Assembly: GCA_038380795.1 (NCBI GenBank)
Contig: CM076267.1
Span: 35,340,232-35,404,231, forward strand
Origin: Pyrocephalus nanus
Lineage: Eukaryota > Chordata > Aves > Passeriformes > Tyrannidae
Length of the DNA stretch: 64,000 nt
Direction of reading: 5' to 3'
In this document: in pieces, positions 1 to 11,221 of the stretch
Position numbering within the stretch: the stretch's first letter is position 1
Layout of the letters: each line of letters opens with the position of its first letter
The notes under the pieces: generated by a model
What the model was told of the DNA's origin: nothing
Database searches by the model: none
The model's input: the letters and a program-made list of their open reading frames with translations, nothing else
Made by a program: the position numbers and the translations under genes

Positions 1-513
1 TCCACAGCTCCAGGTAACTAAATTCTGTGCAAAATAAATTCACTACAGCCCTTTCTACAAGTTCACAATATGTCTGCTTATTGTTGTGGTTTGTTTGTTT
101 TTTTTTCATAGCACCAGTTTTAAGCACCTGATCCAAATCCCACATAAGTCGATGGAACTCCTGTTTACATCAATGGACTTGGAGTGAAGCTCCATGTCAG
201 ATTCTTGCTGTTATCTCTGCAAACAAGTATAGAGCTCAGGCAGGAGAAAAAATAATATCTTTCCTCCCGAATTCAGAACAGTGGGGAAAACTACAGCATC
301 GCTGGTAGATTTTTTTTGTTGGTTTTTTTTTTCTTTTAATTCGCTCCAGCTTTTGTAGTCCAGCAGAAAATCCCCGACAGCAGCAATGGGAACCCCAGAA
401 GGAATCAAACCAAGGCAGTGAGCTCACTGAACTCAGCTCAGCCACACAGAGCCGAGCAAGGGAAAGCCTTTTAGAGTAAAATAAACAAGCCAAGTCCAGA
501 GGATAACACAGGT

Positions 514-527
514 AAAAAAAAAAAAAA
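514..527 (+). repeat. Poly(A) run, A14
   Basis: Fourteen A residues in unique sequence, with no recognisable retroposon beside them. Confidence 0.85.
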
Positions 528-977
528 GAGTTATAAAGCAGCCCAACCAGCCCTGTGTTTCCTGAGAGTAACCCACAAAGGAAATGAGAAGTGCAGGGTG
601 AAAATTATCTCTGCCAACACAATCTATATTGACAGAACCTCCAGATCTTGGCTTGGGTTTGTTTTCTAACATCATACATTACTAATAGTTTCCTATTTAA
701 TAACTTTAGACACACAAAACCTGAGGGCATTGTACCAAAACACCTGGGTAGGATACACACAAACACTCCTGAATGTCTCTGAACCATTTAAATGCTGACT
801 ATAAACCCCTCTGTGCTAACCACGAATCTGCTTTGGTGTGGGTAGGAATCCCATCTCAAACCCCACTATTTTGAAGTGTCGTTCTCTCATAAAGAGGCCT
901 CAGGTAACTGTGAATCAAACAACCCTCATGCTCAACCCAACCTTGAAATCAGGCCCAGAGCTGGGAAGCAGAACCAC

Positions 978-1004
978 AGAAAAGGAGAGAAAAAAGGAGA
1001 AAAA
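978..1004. repeat. 27-base pure purine tract
   Basis: Only A and G occur across 27 bases, in a GGAGA/AAAA pattern. Low complexity with no assigned role. Confidence 0.7.
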
Positions 1005-1702
1005 CAAGCAATGATGTTAACAAGTAGGAGTAAAATATTGGTACAAGCCCGATCCACTCTCTCTTTGGGGTGTGGTTCTTCCTTTACTGATACCTTGCTT
1101 TGCTCTCACTGTTTTATTCTTGCCTTTGCTTTATTCTCTCCCAAATATTAAACTGCTTCCAAGAAACACAAAGAAACTCTCTCCAAAATCAAACTTGATG
1201 GATGAAAAGGAGAAATGTAATCTGATACTGTAAGAGGAGATAAAGTAGGTTTGACAATTTGGGAAACAAAACGTGTAATCAAGAGAAGTGATGCAGAGGC
1301 AGAATCATGGGTGACTTAATAGAAGGATGTACCATATTTTAAGAAATCATTTTAGGAGGAAAGCAGCACGTGGTGTCAGCAATACCAATTTGCTGCGAGC
1401 ATCCTGTGCTTTTTAATAACCAACAGCAAAATCATTCAGATGAGAACAAATGGTATTGTGGAAAAGAGGCCAGACTTGACAGTTTTATATTAAAACAAAA
1501 AATAATGCATTAGGAAGAAAAGGGAATTACCAGGAATTGAGGACATTTGATTAGTATATTTTATGGTCCAATTATATTATGGTCAAGTCCATAACATTTT
1601 CTGTGAATTTCTGAGATTGCTTTATAGCTTTCTAGTGAGAAGCCCACAGGATTCACTACAACACCTGCAGGTTGTTCCAGAAGGTTGTCACAGACAGTCT
1701 CA

Positions 1703-1781
1703 AAGTCAGCTAAAAAGTTAGGTTTCAGTCAGTTAAAAGTTGGCTTTCAGCCAGTTTTAAGCCAGTTTAAAAGACTGTTTA
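1703..1781. repeat. Imperfect tandem array around a CAGTTAAAAG-like unit
   Basis: Variants of AGTCAG(C/T)TAAAAAGT, CAGTCAGTTAAAAGT, CCAGTTTTAAG and CCAGTTTAAAAG follow one another with spacings of roughly 10 to 25 bases. It looks like an old short-unit expansion that has diverged. Confidence 0.65.
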
Positions 1782-2944
1782 ACCACTGTAGGTTACTTGA
1801 ATTTGCACTGCCACGTGGAAAGAATTTTATCTTAACCCAAATGTCTGCAGATGAACCCTAAACCTTCCTGTTTCGGTGACCAGCCAGGCTGGTAAGCAGT
1901 CCCTGGATGTCTGGGAGCAGAAATGCACTGAGAGGCACAGAACACACCCCAGGGGTGGTGTGAGGGCCCAGCTCATCATTTACATGTTCTCAGCTTATGA
2001 TGTTGTCTCACCCTTTTTCGCCGTGTTGCCATAAATGCTACTGCTTAGACATGTCTGATGTAAGGTAAAAACAGTCAACAATTTAATGACTAACAATTAA
2101 AGCCCACAAGATCAATAGCTATGTTTATCCAATCCATTCCTTCCTGCTCAGAAATTAATAAACACACCCAAAAGGAAACCTCAGCTCCAGCCACTTGCTC
2201 CCCCGCTTTGGGACCAGGTACAGCAGCCAGCAGTAACTCACTATTGATTAATCCTTCAAAACAATTATCACTGAACACTTTGGGAAAGGTCTAACAGGTA
2301 GGAAATATAAATTGCTTACTGAGGTTCTGGACCCTTCAAAGCTGTCTGCTGTTAACCTGTCACCTAGCACTTGAAAGATCAAAATCATAATAATATAAAA
2401 AAATACATTATACATTTATCTTGCCCCTTATAGTTGTTTTTTTTAAAAGATTAACAGAGTGATATGATATGTTAGGATTATTGATTGACCCTCTAGGAAG
2501 GAAAAAAAAAGCCAAAGAAATGGCCAATGATTTGGCCAATGCATCAAGGAAAACATTACTGTGATTTGTATGTGTCCTTCCACTGGAAAAGCACTTGCTG
2601 AATATACAAAGACATAATGTATATTTACTTACTCCTCAAATAAATTAACAGTAAGCACTTTACCAGGCCTTTTAGGTCTTGGCTGGCATCCCTTCAAGAT
2701 ATATTGCTGCACATTAGCATGGACTTGCTGAGTTTTCCAAACAAGAGGGAGAATTCCTCAGGCTCCCCCTGCGGTGCTCACACTGGCTGCTGACTCAAAG
2801 GGCAAGGGCAGGTATCTCTCACACATCACTTGTGCTCTGTTTATCACCCCCCTCCAAGTTTCCTCAGGCCCTCCAAGAAATGTGGCAGGAACTGGCCTCT
2901 ACTGACTGAGGAAATCGCTGTAGCTGAATGATTTTACTTATATG

Positions 2945-2983
2945 TATAATTAATTCTGTATAATTAATTCTGTGTATTAATAC
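2945..2983. repeat. Tandem 14-bp duplication followed by a 10-bp palindrome
   Basis: TATAATTAATTCTG occurs twice in perfect tandem (2945-2958 and 2959-2972). The palindrome GTATTAATAC follows at 2974-2983. A replication-slippage duplication in AT-rich DNA is the simplest account. Confidence 0.85.
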
Positions 2984-4241
2984 ATAATAATACAGATGAT
3001 CACCATATGGGAATGAAAAGCACACACATCATCTATCTATTTTAATGATCTCATTCATCTATTACTTTTGCATGCCCCAAGTTTGACACATTTTTCACAG
3101 TTCAACAGTGATTCTTTGGAAACTGTTGCTTTAAAAACATTTAAAAACATTTAAGCAGTATAGACTTATCACAAACAAGGACAAATCTGAGTCACTTTTC
3201 TACATGTTATTCGCGTTCTAGGAACAGGAATTAAATCCAAATCTGTCAAGTCCATTCTATACTTCTGTGCAAGGATCTATAATGAAGAAAGCTTTGCTAG
3301 AATCACACCATTCAATAAGTAAATTAATGCAGACTACTGGAAAAGAGAGGGGAGAAGAGCTTGATGAGATGGGGAGTAATAATGACAGGGAGAAGTGGCC
3401 ACCTAAAAACATCCTTCTTTCCTGTTTAACCACCCTCAAGTCACATTCCCATCTTCTCTAGGCTTGCTCAGAACACAAGCACAGATAGAATGTGGCTGCT
3501 TTGTCCTCTTTGCTGCTGTTCTGGGTCATAAAAAAGTAAAGATTTATGTAACAACATACAGGAGGAGTGGACTGTGGTGGTGCCCACAGTGCTAATGCCA
3601 CCACCCTCCCTCCCTATCAAGGCAGGATCTGCTGTGTGAAACATTTTAATGTGCATTTAGAAATGCACAAAAGTTTGGCTCCAACGAGCAGAACTCCTGA
3701 CACCGCTACACGTTTTGTGGTCCGTTCGGAGATTCTGTAACGTCAAGAAAATCGTTAAATTAAAAAATGCCTGTTCACACTTTGGCTCCAAATTGATTCT
3801 CCTCATTAATTTCTAACCTGATGCCTGAGAGATGAAATGAGCCATGTGAAATGTCTGTACGGGGCTGGTACAGACAAGATGCCTCCAGAGGCTCAGGCAG
3901 GCAGACTGAGCCCAGAGCACTCACAGCTGGCACAAGCACTGCTCTGCTCTGCACCAGGGAATGTTTGTCTGAGGAGGAGGGGAAAAAAAAAGAACTTTTC
4001 CAAGAACTACAACTTCTTGACAGAAGACAGACTACCTTTTGCTGAAGGTCAGGGGGTTATGTTTTGCTGTTGCCCAACCCCAACCCCAGATTTACCCTCT
4101 GTTCTCCACCATGTCCATGTTCGAGTAGGACATGTACAAAAAAGAGACTGCAGCTATGAATTCCTGCTAACAATTACATAGTACAGCAAAAAACACAGGA
4201 ATAATTTGGAAATTCATCAATTATTCTGTTATTGAACCTAA

Positions 4242-4275
4242 ATATATATTTGTATATATGTATACAAATATATAT
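4242..4275. repeat. AT-rich perfect inverted repeat (15-bp arms, 4-nt loop)
   Basis: Arms 4242-4256 and 4261-4275 are perfectly complementary over 15 bp, including a G:C pair at 4252/4265, with loop TATG. It sits inside a slightly longer run of alternating A and T. Such sites can extrude as cruciforms and are often polymorphic, and an (AT)n microsatellite that acquired substitutions symmetrically could also produce it. Confidence 0.85.
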
Positions 4276-4850
4276 ATAAAAATGGATGATGAAAGAGTCC
4301 ACACTCATCCATTTGCTTCTTGGGCTAATTTTTAAGGCATTTTCCCAGTTGGATCAGAAAGCACCGACTGCAAAGAGGGATCATTCTGGACTTGGCACTG
4401 TGAAAATCCATTAGCAACAACACAGGAATTCGAAAGCTTTAAAAAGGCTTCAGAAATACTACAGAGCTTCACAAACTCCAAAGTGCACTCTTGGTCACCT
4501 TCTTGATAAACACAGACATGCCCAGTACACAGACTCAAAACACACATGTGTGCAAGTCCCTAAAATATGTGCACCATATTAAAAGAAAAATAAAGGCATT
4601 TTAAAGCTAGAGAACACATGAGAGCACTTACATGTAGATGCTGGTATGCCTATTCCCTTGTCATTAATTAACAGGGGTCCTGGTTGCCTAGAATATTGTT
4701 TTTACTTTGCAGAAGTTGTGGGTTTTTTCCTTTCTTTTTGCCCTTGCTTTAAAAGAAATAATAATTATTTCTTTCTATACAGCAGCATATGTGACAGTAC
4801 CAGTTTCAAACACGAGTTTTGCAATTTGCGAATTCCCACCAACCAGGTGG

Positions 4851-4880
4851 TGTAAATCTGTGTAAATCAGTGTAAATCTG
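4851..4880. repeat. Three tandem copies of a 10-mer, TGTAAATCTG
   Basis: Copies at 4851-4860, 4861-4870 and 4871-4880. The middle copy differs by one base (TGTAAATCAG). It is short enough to be chance slippage but unusually regular for this region. Confidence 0.85.
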
Positions 4881-5280
4881 CCTCCAAGCTGTGCATCAGA
4901 GCCGACTCTTCAAACTGAAATCTGTAAATACAGCTAAAATACACAAGCCACTTACTTTTTCAGGCAAGTTATCAAGTAGATGTAGAAGTAAAATCAAATC
5001 AGATAACCCGCTGCATCTTAATTGCTAGCAATGTTCTCTCTTGCTTATGAGAATCTAAACGTTCATTAATTCTGAGCAATTAACAGTAATGAAACGAAAG
5101 TCTGCGAAGCTGAAGTTTGGAATTAGGTATGAACTGGGTAAAAGATGCATGAATTAACTTCTTCACATTTTCCCTCAAGAACCCCTCGTGGTGACAAGTT
5201 ATTTACTCCGAGTGTCTGTGGCTCGGGGCACGAGGTCTGAAGAAGCTCCCAAAGCAAATGTGTGTTCCAGACCCGGGATG

Positions 5281-5308
5281 GGGACAGGATGGTGACAGGA
5301 TGGTGACA
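5281..5308. repeat. Short GC-richer tandem repeat (GACAGGATGGT)
   Basis: GGGACAGGATGGTGACAG then AGGATGGTGACAG: an 11-base unit repeated about two and a half times within a locally GC-richer patch. Confidence 0.75.
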
Positions 5309-5800
5309 GCTCTGCCTCTCAGCAGTGGGTTCAGCTCAAAGTACAGGCACTCAGCTCCCCATTCCCAGTCTGCCCAGGGTTGTTAATACGAAATGGCAAC
5401 AAAGCAGTTGTGTGGTTTGTGCCAAAACCAGCACAAAACGATAGGTTAGCCAGGAATTGTTTGTTTATATATTGGGTTTAAGCCAAATAAGCCTCTGGAT
5501 CTTATTTGCATGAAAATTCCCCATTACTTGTGTCTGAATTGCAAAGTACAATCAGTCTGTCTTTCAAAAGTATCAATAAATGCAAATACAGTGCTTGAAC
5601 AATTTGCTGCACTTTTAGAACAAGATGTGATCCAAGCACTGTGCTGTTAAAGCATCAGTGACATAACAGGTTGTGATCCACCAGGATCATGTATTTCCAC
5701 AACTTGCAGTGCATAAAGGAACAAAATCAGAGAAGGAAAATCAGAACCAAAACACATAATTCTGTGTAAAGCACTGGTTCTCCTCAACCTGCCTTTTACG

Positions 5801-5902
5801 AATTTAAGATTCCTAATTTAAGGTTCTTTTATGTAAGAACTTAGGACTCTTTTAGTATCAATTTAAGGATTGGAATTTAAGATTCTTTTAAGTAATTTTA
5901 CC
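5801..5902. repeat. Nested direct duplication of an AATTTAAG-containing segment
   Basis: AATTTAAG(A/G)TTC-type words occur at 5801, 5815, 5860 and 5874. Spacing is 14 bases within each pair and 59 bases between pairs. The two halves, starting at 5801 and 5860, can be aligned over roughly 43 bases with several mismatches, so a small tandem array was itself duplicated. Confidence 0.75.
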
Positions 5903-7029
5903 TTTTTTAATAAATTATTGCAACTTCATAAAAGATCTTCATTATTGTCATGACCTAAGTTAATGACAACTCAGGTGTGTGACTATTCAATTTTACCCCT
6001 AGAAACACCTCATCTGCAAGAGAACTGTTTTTACCAATGTTGATATTAAGAATACAACAGTATTATAACCCTTAAACTTATAAATTTCTCCTTGGAATTG
6101 GAAATATATTGGGACTACTTACATAATTCAGTGCTACCAACAAGAGCACTAATGAGAAGTCCCCAAGGAGATGTTAGGGAATAATTTCAAACTCTGAACT
6201 CTTTGAAAAATCAATTTCTTTCCCTAATCATCAGAGGCACCTCTACTTTGACAGAGAGACTTATTATGTTATATTCAACTTGGAGGTTAATTAGGAAGTA
6301 GGTTAGTTAACATAGAGGTACATAGACAAATAAATGTATAGTAACATGGTAAAATAACTTTTTGGTACAGATCACCTGCTTAACCATTTTCTGGGTCAGG
6401 TCCTCTCATAACACAAAAATACAAAATCTGTGCCCGTCTGAGCTGACTCTTTGTCACACTGTATAAAATGTCACAAAGGGAAACACAGTCCTGCATTTCC
6501 CTTCCAAATTAGGCTTCTTTAAACAGTTATAAAGTTAAAAAATACACGACAGCTTCTCCAGGACTAACGGTGCAAACAGTGTGATTTATGTTTCATCAAG
6601 GTACTTCAGAAATTAGTTCATTGAATCAATTTTTGGTTGGTTTGAAGCATAAAACATATAGTCCTTAAATGATTTACTGAACTACGCTCCTGGAATTTTG
6701 CCTTGGAAAAAGAAAATCATATCAGAATTTTATCAAATAACCAAGATAATTTAGAAAATTAAAATGGAAACTGGAATTAAGCACTAGCTAAAATGCCAGT
6801 AACACAATGAGCCAACTCCATACCTCAAAACTCATTAATCAAAGCAAAAACTATAAATTAATATAAATTAGGGCACCTCCCTCTCTTCTTCCCCGCTCCT
6901 TTCACCAGCCTCTGCTAAGGAAAATCAATACCAACACAACTGTTGCATCCCAGCAGAGAGCAGGAGGAAGGAAGTGCTTTGATGACAATAAACCCTTCCA
7001 CATTTTTTTGTAGAGACTCCTGACCCTAC

Positions 7030-7470
7030 AAACGTGTCCCTGATACGCTGATGATGAAGGGATGAAAATCCACTGCCGGTTTGTAATCCCAGGGGCCTGC
7101 CTGGGTTTACAAATAGCTTGGCACACACAGGCAGCCAAAACAACTTTGAAACCCTTTAGAAGTCGCTGAAGTCACGGCCTTCGGTGTAAATGTTCCCTTG
7201 TCTTGTGAGTGGGACGGATCATGGGGCTGCCTGGCTGAAGGGTTAAACAGCTAATGGGTGTTATTCATACAGGAAACTTGTAGTGCCCAGAGAAATCCGA
7301 AAACCAGAGCAAACTAACTCTGCTCTGCAGGGATGTTTACTTTGCCTCTCTGGCTGCTTATCCACATCTGAACCGACACACTTTTACCTCAGGGCGATGC
7401 ATTATTGAAGAGGGAGCACAGGGGGTTAAAAGCTGTGAGGCTGCCTTAGAGGAGGCTCATCGGCTTGAAC
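7030..7470. promoter_or_regulatory. CpG-enriched unique segment, possible regulatory element
   Basis: Around 11 CpGs in 440 bases, for example GTCGCTGAAGTCACGG and TTCGGTG near 7163-7185, GGACGGATC near 7212 and GGGCGATGC near 7393. The surrounding several kilobases are CpG-poor. There is no repeat signature. A conserved non-coding element is possible but cannot be shown from one genome. Confidence 0.25.
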
Positions 7471-9668
7471 CTCCCAGAGACAGGAATTTTGGAGCCTACA
7501 CCACTGCAGATTTACTTGCATTTGAAAGCTCAGCTTAGACAGAGCCTGTTTCAGTGCTGGGGACAGCTGCTCTAATCTGGGAAATTTGGGAGGTTTCAGA
7601 TCCTTTCAGAAACTGGCAGAGGAGCTGCGTGGGTTTTTTTGAGGGATGAAGATTCCCGTGGTTCTCAGCACCTGTGCAGCAGATAATACAAACTTCTCAT
7701 TATCTTACAAATGTGCCACTAAAAATTCCACGTGAATTAGATATTGCTGCTCCACAGGAACACCTCGTCTGGCCTGGAAACCACCCCAGCAGTGCCCCAC
7801 CGACCTTGACCTCCAGCCCTCTGCACCAAACACCACGTGGGCATCAGTGCTCCCCTTTGGCAAAACAGGACTGCTCAAGGATATCCAAAAATCTGGCACT
7901 AAGGTTTTCACATTTAAAGGAACAGTGGTTCGAGAAAAAAGCATTTCTTAAGTGGGTTGAAGCAGAGCAGACAATTTTTTTTAGGCAGATTGAGAAGCGA
8001 GTTAGCTTATTCAGGGGGATGCAAGACAGAGCAGGACTGCACACAGCTATAGGAAAGGCAAAGGTGATCAGGTTACACCTACGTGTACTTTGCTACGCCA
8101 ATTTAATCACCAAAAGATAAGAGCAAAAGACTCGTTTATCACTGGGAAATTTCAGTGAAGAAATCTTTTCACTGCTAATGAAAACACCAGGTAAAGTATT
8201 GAAAAACCTAAGGAAAACCTCCTATATATTACTGAAAATACTGCAGATCTTGTTATCAAAGTCACTACTGCCCGTGTAACTCAAAGCATCTTGTGCTCAG
8301 ACACATTTTCAAAGAGAGTAGTAATAAAGGATTTAGAGATAAGCAAAAAAATAAGGACCTCAGGGTTTACCAAAATGGAAATAAATGTAACTGAAAAACA
8401 GAGACATGTCAAAGTGAATCCAGAATGCTCCTGACTGAGGAATATAAGTAAATAAATAATTTTTCTGCAGTGTTTCTCTTTTCTATACCAATTCCTGCTC
8501 ACCATCAGCTTCTTACCAAGTACCAGTTACTCTCACACAGCAAAAGCTTGAGCAGTTTAGGATTTTCATCTCTTTCATCTTTTTGTTTGTTTGTTTTGTC
8601 TTTGCATCTGTGAAGTCACAAAACAAATCAACACCTCCCCTAACAAGACCCAAGGACTCATTCCACTGATGGAGAAGGCTTTCTATAAATCTAATGTAAA
8701 ATAAATCTATGTAAAACTATAAATCCGATAACCCACATTTAGATTGTAGAACTGTCAAAAAAGATGGATATCACTTTGAACACTTGTTTTCCTTTCATTC
8801 AGCAAAGCAATAGCTAATGGGTATTGTTACTTTGTAGCCTTTCCTGAAGACAACCGATGTTAATGTTGTTTAAGTACACCTTGAGAAGCCTCAGAAGAGT
8901 CAATGTTGGCTCCAGTTTCTGAATGGTGGACAAATAATCTCTATTTGATATTCAGAGAGCTTAGTATTGAAGAAATACCGGATTCAAAAGCGGCCTGGCA
9001 GTGCAAGATTTCTCTTTTCCCCCCACAGGACAAGTATAACATCATTTCCTTCTTGTGCAAGTGTCACAACCAAAACAATATCCCAAAGAAGTGCACAAAA
9101 CTGCCCTGCAAGTGATCTCACACAGCAGACACATCCAGACACGTGTGCAGTCACTGAGAACACACAGAACACTCCAAAACCCACCAGCCAGCAAGCTTTG
9201 GGTCACCATCAGTTTTATATAACTGCCCATCAACCGTGGAGTTGCAGACACTCAGAGTGGTTCCAAATAAAGGAACAGGAATTACTCCAACCCAAGCACA
9301 ACAAGAATTTCTTAGGCACAGAAATCGGTTTTCTAGTACTTGTCTAGAAATCAGATGTTTCTAATGTTGTGGGGTTTTTTGGCGCAGTCATTGTAAAAGT
9401 AATAAAATTTTCCATAAAAAGAAAGACAAAACAAACCCACCAACCCCCACATTGACTCTTGGGGCACAGAAACACGATCTGTCTGTTCAGCAGATTAAAA
9501 TCCACAGAGCAGCAGAAGAGCCTGTACTTATATATTCACCACATCTTTCTCATCTTCACCCCATCTCCTGCAAAAGCCTTGGGACAGGAACTGATAGGAG
9601 GAATAACAGCCAAATATTTCCTTTCTAATGTGTTTCTCATACGTTTCTGCTTGTGTATAAGAACTGCT

Positions 9669-9684
9669 TATGTATATATACATA
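9669..9684. repeat. Perfect 16-bp palindrome, AT-rich
   Basis: TATGTATATATACATA equals its own reverse complement. It lies 18 bases before a second perfect palindrome at 9703-9714. It may simply be a short interrupted TA run. Confidence 0.8.
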
Positions 9685-9702
9685 TAAATTTCCATTTAAT
9701 TT

Positions 9703-9714
9703 CCGTGATCACGG
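9703..9714. repeat. Perfect 12-bp palindrome with two CpGs
   Basis: CCGTGATCACGG equals its own reverse complement. Two CpG dinucleotides within 12 bases stand out in an otherwise CpG-poor, AT-rich neighbourhood. The symmetry is of the kind bound by dimeric transcription factors, but no specific factor is assigned. Confidence 0.8.
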
Positions 9715-11167
9715 CAAAATCTTCTCCATACACTGTACTCCTGTGAGGTATCAAAATAGTAAAAATAAACAGCAATACTTGAAAAGGATCTATCTGTGCT
9801 TATCTGAGTCCCAATACTTCCTACTGATCTGCAAATACACAGTGCAGGAGCTGTCTAAAAACCGTCCTGGTGATCCTGAATCCTGACAGAAGCACCAGCC
9901 TCAATGTTCCTGTGGTAGAAGGCTGAATGTATACTGCTGGAAATCTGAATACTTCATTCCTGTCCCAAAATAAGACTTGCTGAAGTAACAGGAAGATATC
10001 CTGCAGCCCAGCAACCTAGTTCAGAACGACAGTGAATGTATTGTCTCAATCTCCTCCCGTGGAAAAAACAGATGAGAAGCAACATAATCTAATCTTGACA
10101 ACAAGAATGATTGGTTGAAAAATATTAACAGCATAAAGCCAGCATAACAGTCACAACTTTCCACGGCTGAATTCTCTCTCCAGTGGCAAGAGCGTCACCT
10201 ATAGACTTGAAAAATCATCCTTTTGTCGTGTTTGCCCTTAAAACACAAGTTTAGCTTTTTGTCTTGCAAACTGTGAGGTGTCTCAGCTGTCACAAACTGC
10301 TGCTTGACAACGGTGCAGTCATCGTATGGAATTTATCTCCACAAAAGGATTGACCCTATTTCCTTAAGCACAGTTCAACACTTTTAGTGGATGAGCTCCA
10401 GAGAAAAAGCATGTTGATCAAGCCTGTGACATCTGACTCGAAAAGGACTGATGATAAATATACTCATAAGTTGATAATGCTGTAAAATGACCATGTTAAA
10501 CATGTTCTGCTAATGCTGGAGAGTCCATCAGTACAAGTCAGCTCACTTTGCTTGAAATGCCAGTCTTCTCACTTTATAAATCAAATACAGAATTGTCTAT
10601 TCCTGCAAGATATATCAAGATACCCTGCGGCTCTAAAATTTAATTCAATTAAACAAGGAGGCTGAATTAGGGAGGAAAAAAAATAATCAAGCAAACTGGT
10701 TTTCCTAATAATCTAATGGACACACGTTGATGATATTACCTTAATCCTAAGTACTGCAGTAATTTTCTACTTTGAGTAAAGGTTAAAATAAACCACACAA
10801 GAGCACTCTTCAGAAAAATTATTCTCTGGGATTATTTCTAGGAACCTTATTTTGAAAGAGTTCATCCCAGTTAGCAGTAGGCCTAGGCAAGTCCAGTTTT
10901 AATTTTATGCCTATTTACAGGGAGTTGGTAACATCTGTTGCAATGCACTTTACATTTACATCTAAGCCACATAACAGGGGCATGAAGTTTCCCCATCTTA
11001 GCCGTGTGTCATGGTATTAGAGACAAAACTTTCAGATCTTTTGTCTTTTTTCCTGTCAAAACAACATGATATTTACATCAAAAACGTGCCTGATGACTTT
11101 CTTAGCTAGGAAGGAAAACCACATGTCAAATCCTCTACGGGTTTTCTTGAGTTGAAAGAACAAATTT

Positions 11168-11221
11168 AAAACAAAACAAAACAAAAACAAAACCAAAACA
11201 AACAAACAAACAACAACAAAA
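11168..11221. repeat. A/C-rich low-complexity array, (AAAAC)n/(AAAC)n
   Basis: A run of AAAAC units passing into AAAC and AAC units, with almost no G or T on the plus strand. It is the first of three such arrays in plus orientation (also about 37.5 and 45.5 kb), while a complementary G/T-rich array lies at 61.5 kb. Confidence 0.9.

Larger units (their letters stand above)
1..6900. other. Gene-free AT-rich sequence
   Basis: No open frame here has recognisable domains, and the longest (3837-4181, 114 codons) reads as chance sequence. The stretch holds small tandem duplications, short A/T runs and one AT hairpin, all listed separately. An octamer-like ATTTGCAT occurs near 5504, a common POU-factor word that is expected by chance at this length. 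Confidence 0.65.
7471..11160. other. Gene-free unique sequence
   Basis: Contains the longest ATG-to-stop frame of the window (7674-8120 plus, 148 codons). It is not recognised, has no domain-like pattern, and overlaps comparable chance frames on the other strand. Two palindromes near 9.7 kb are the only distinctive structures. No transposon was recognised. Confidence 0.6.

Noticed and set aside
7674..8120. 148-codon plus-strand frame, the longest in the window
   Set aside because: No recognisable domain, overlapping chance frames on the other strand, and a length below the rough chance maximum for 64 kb in six frames.
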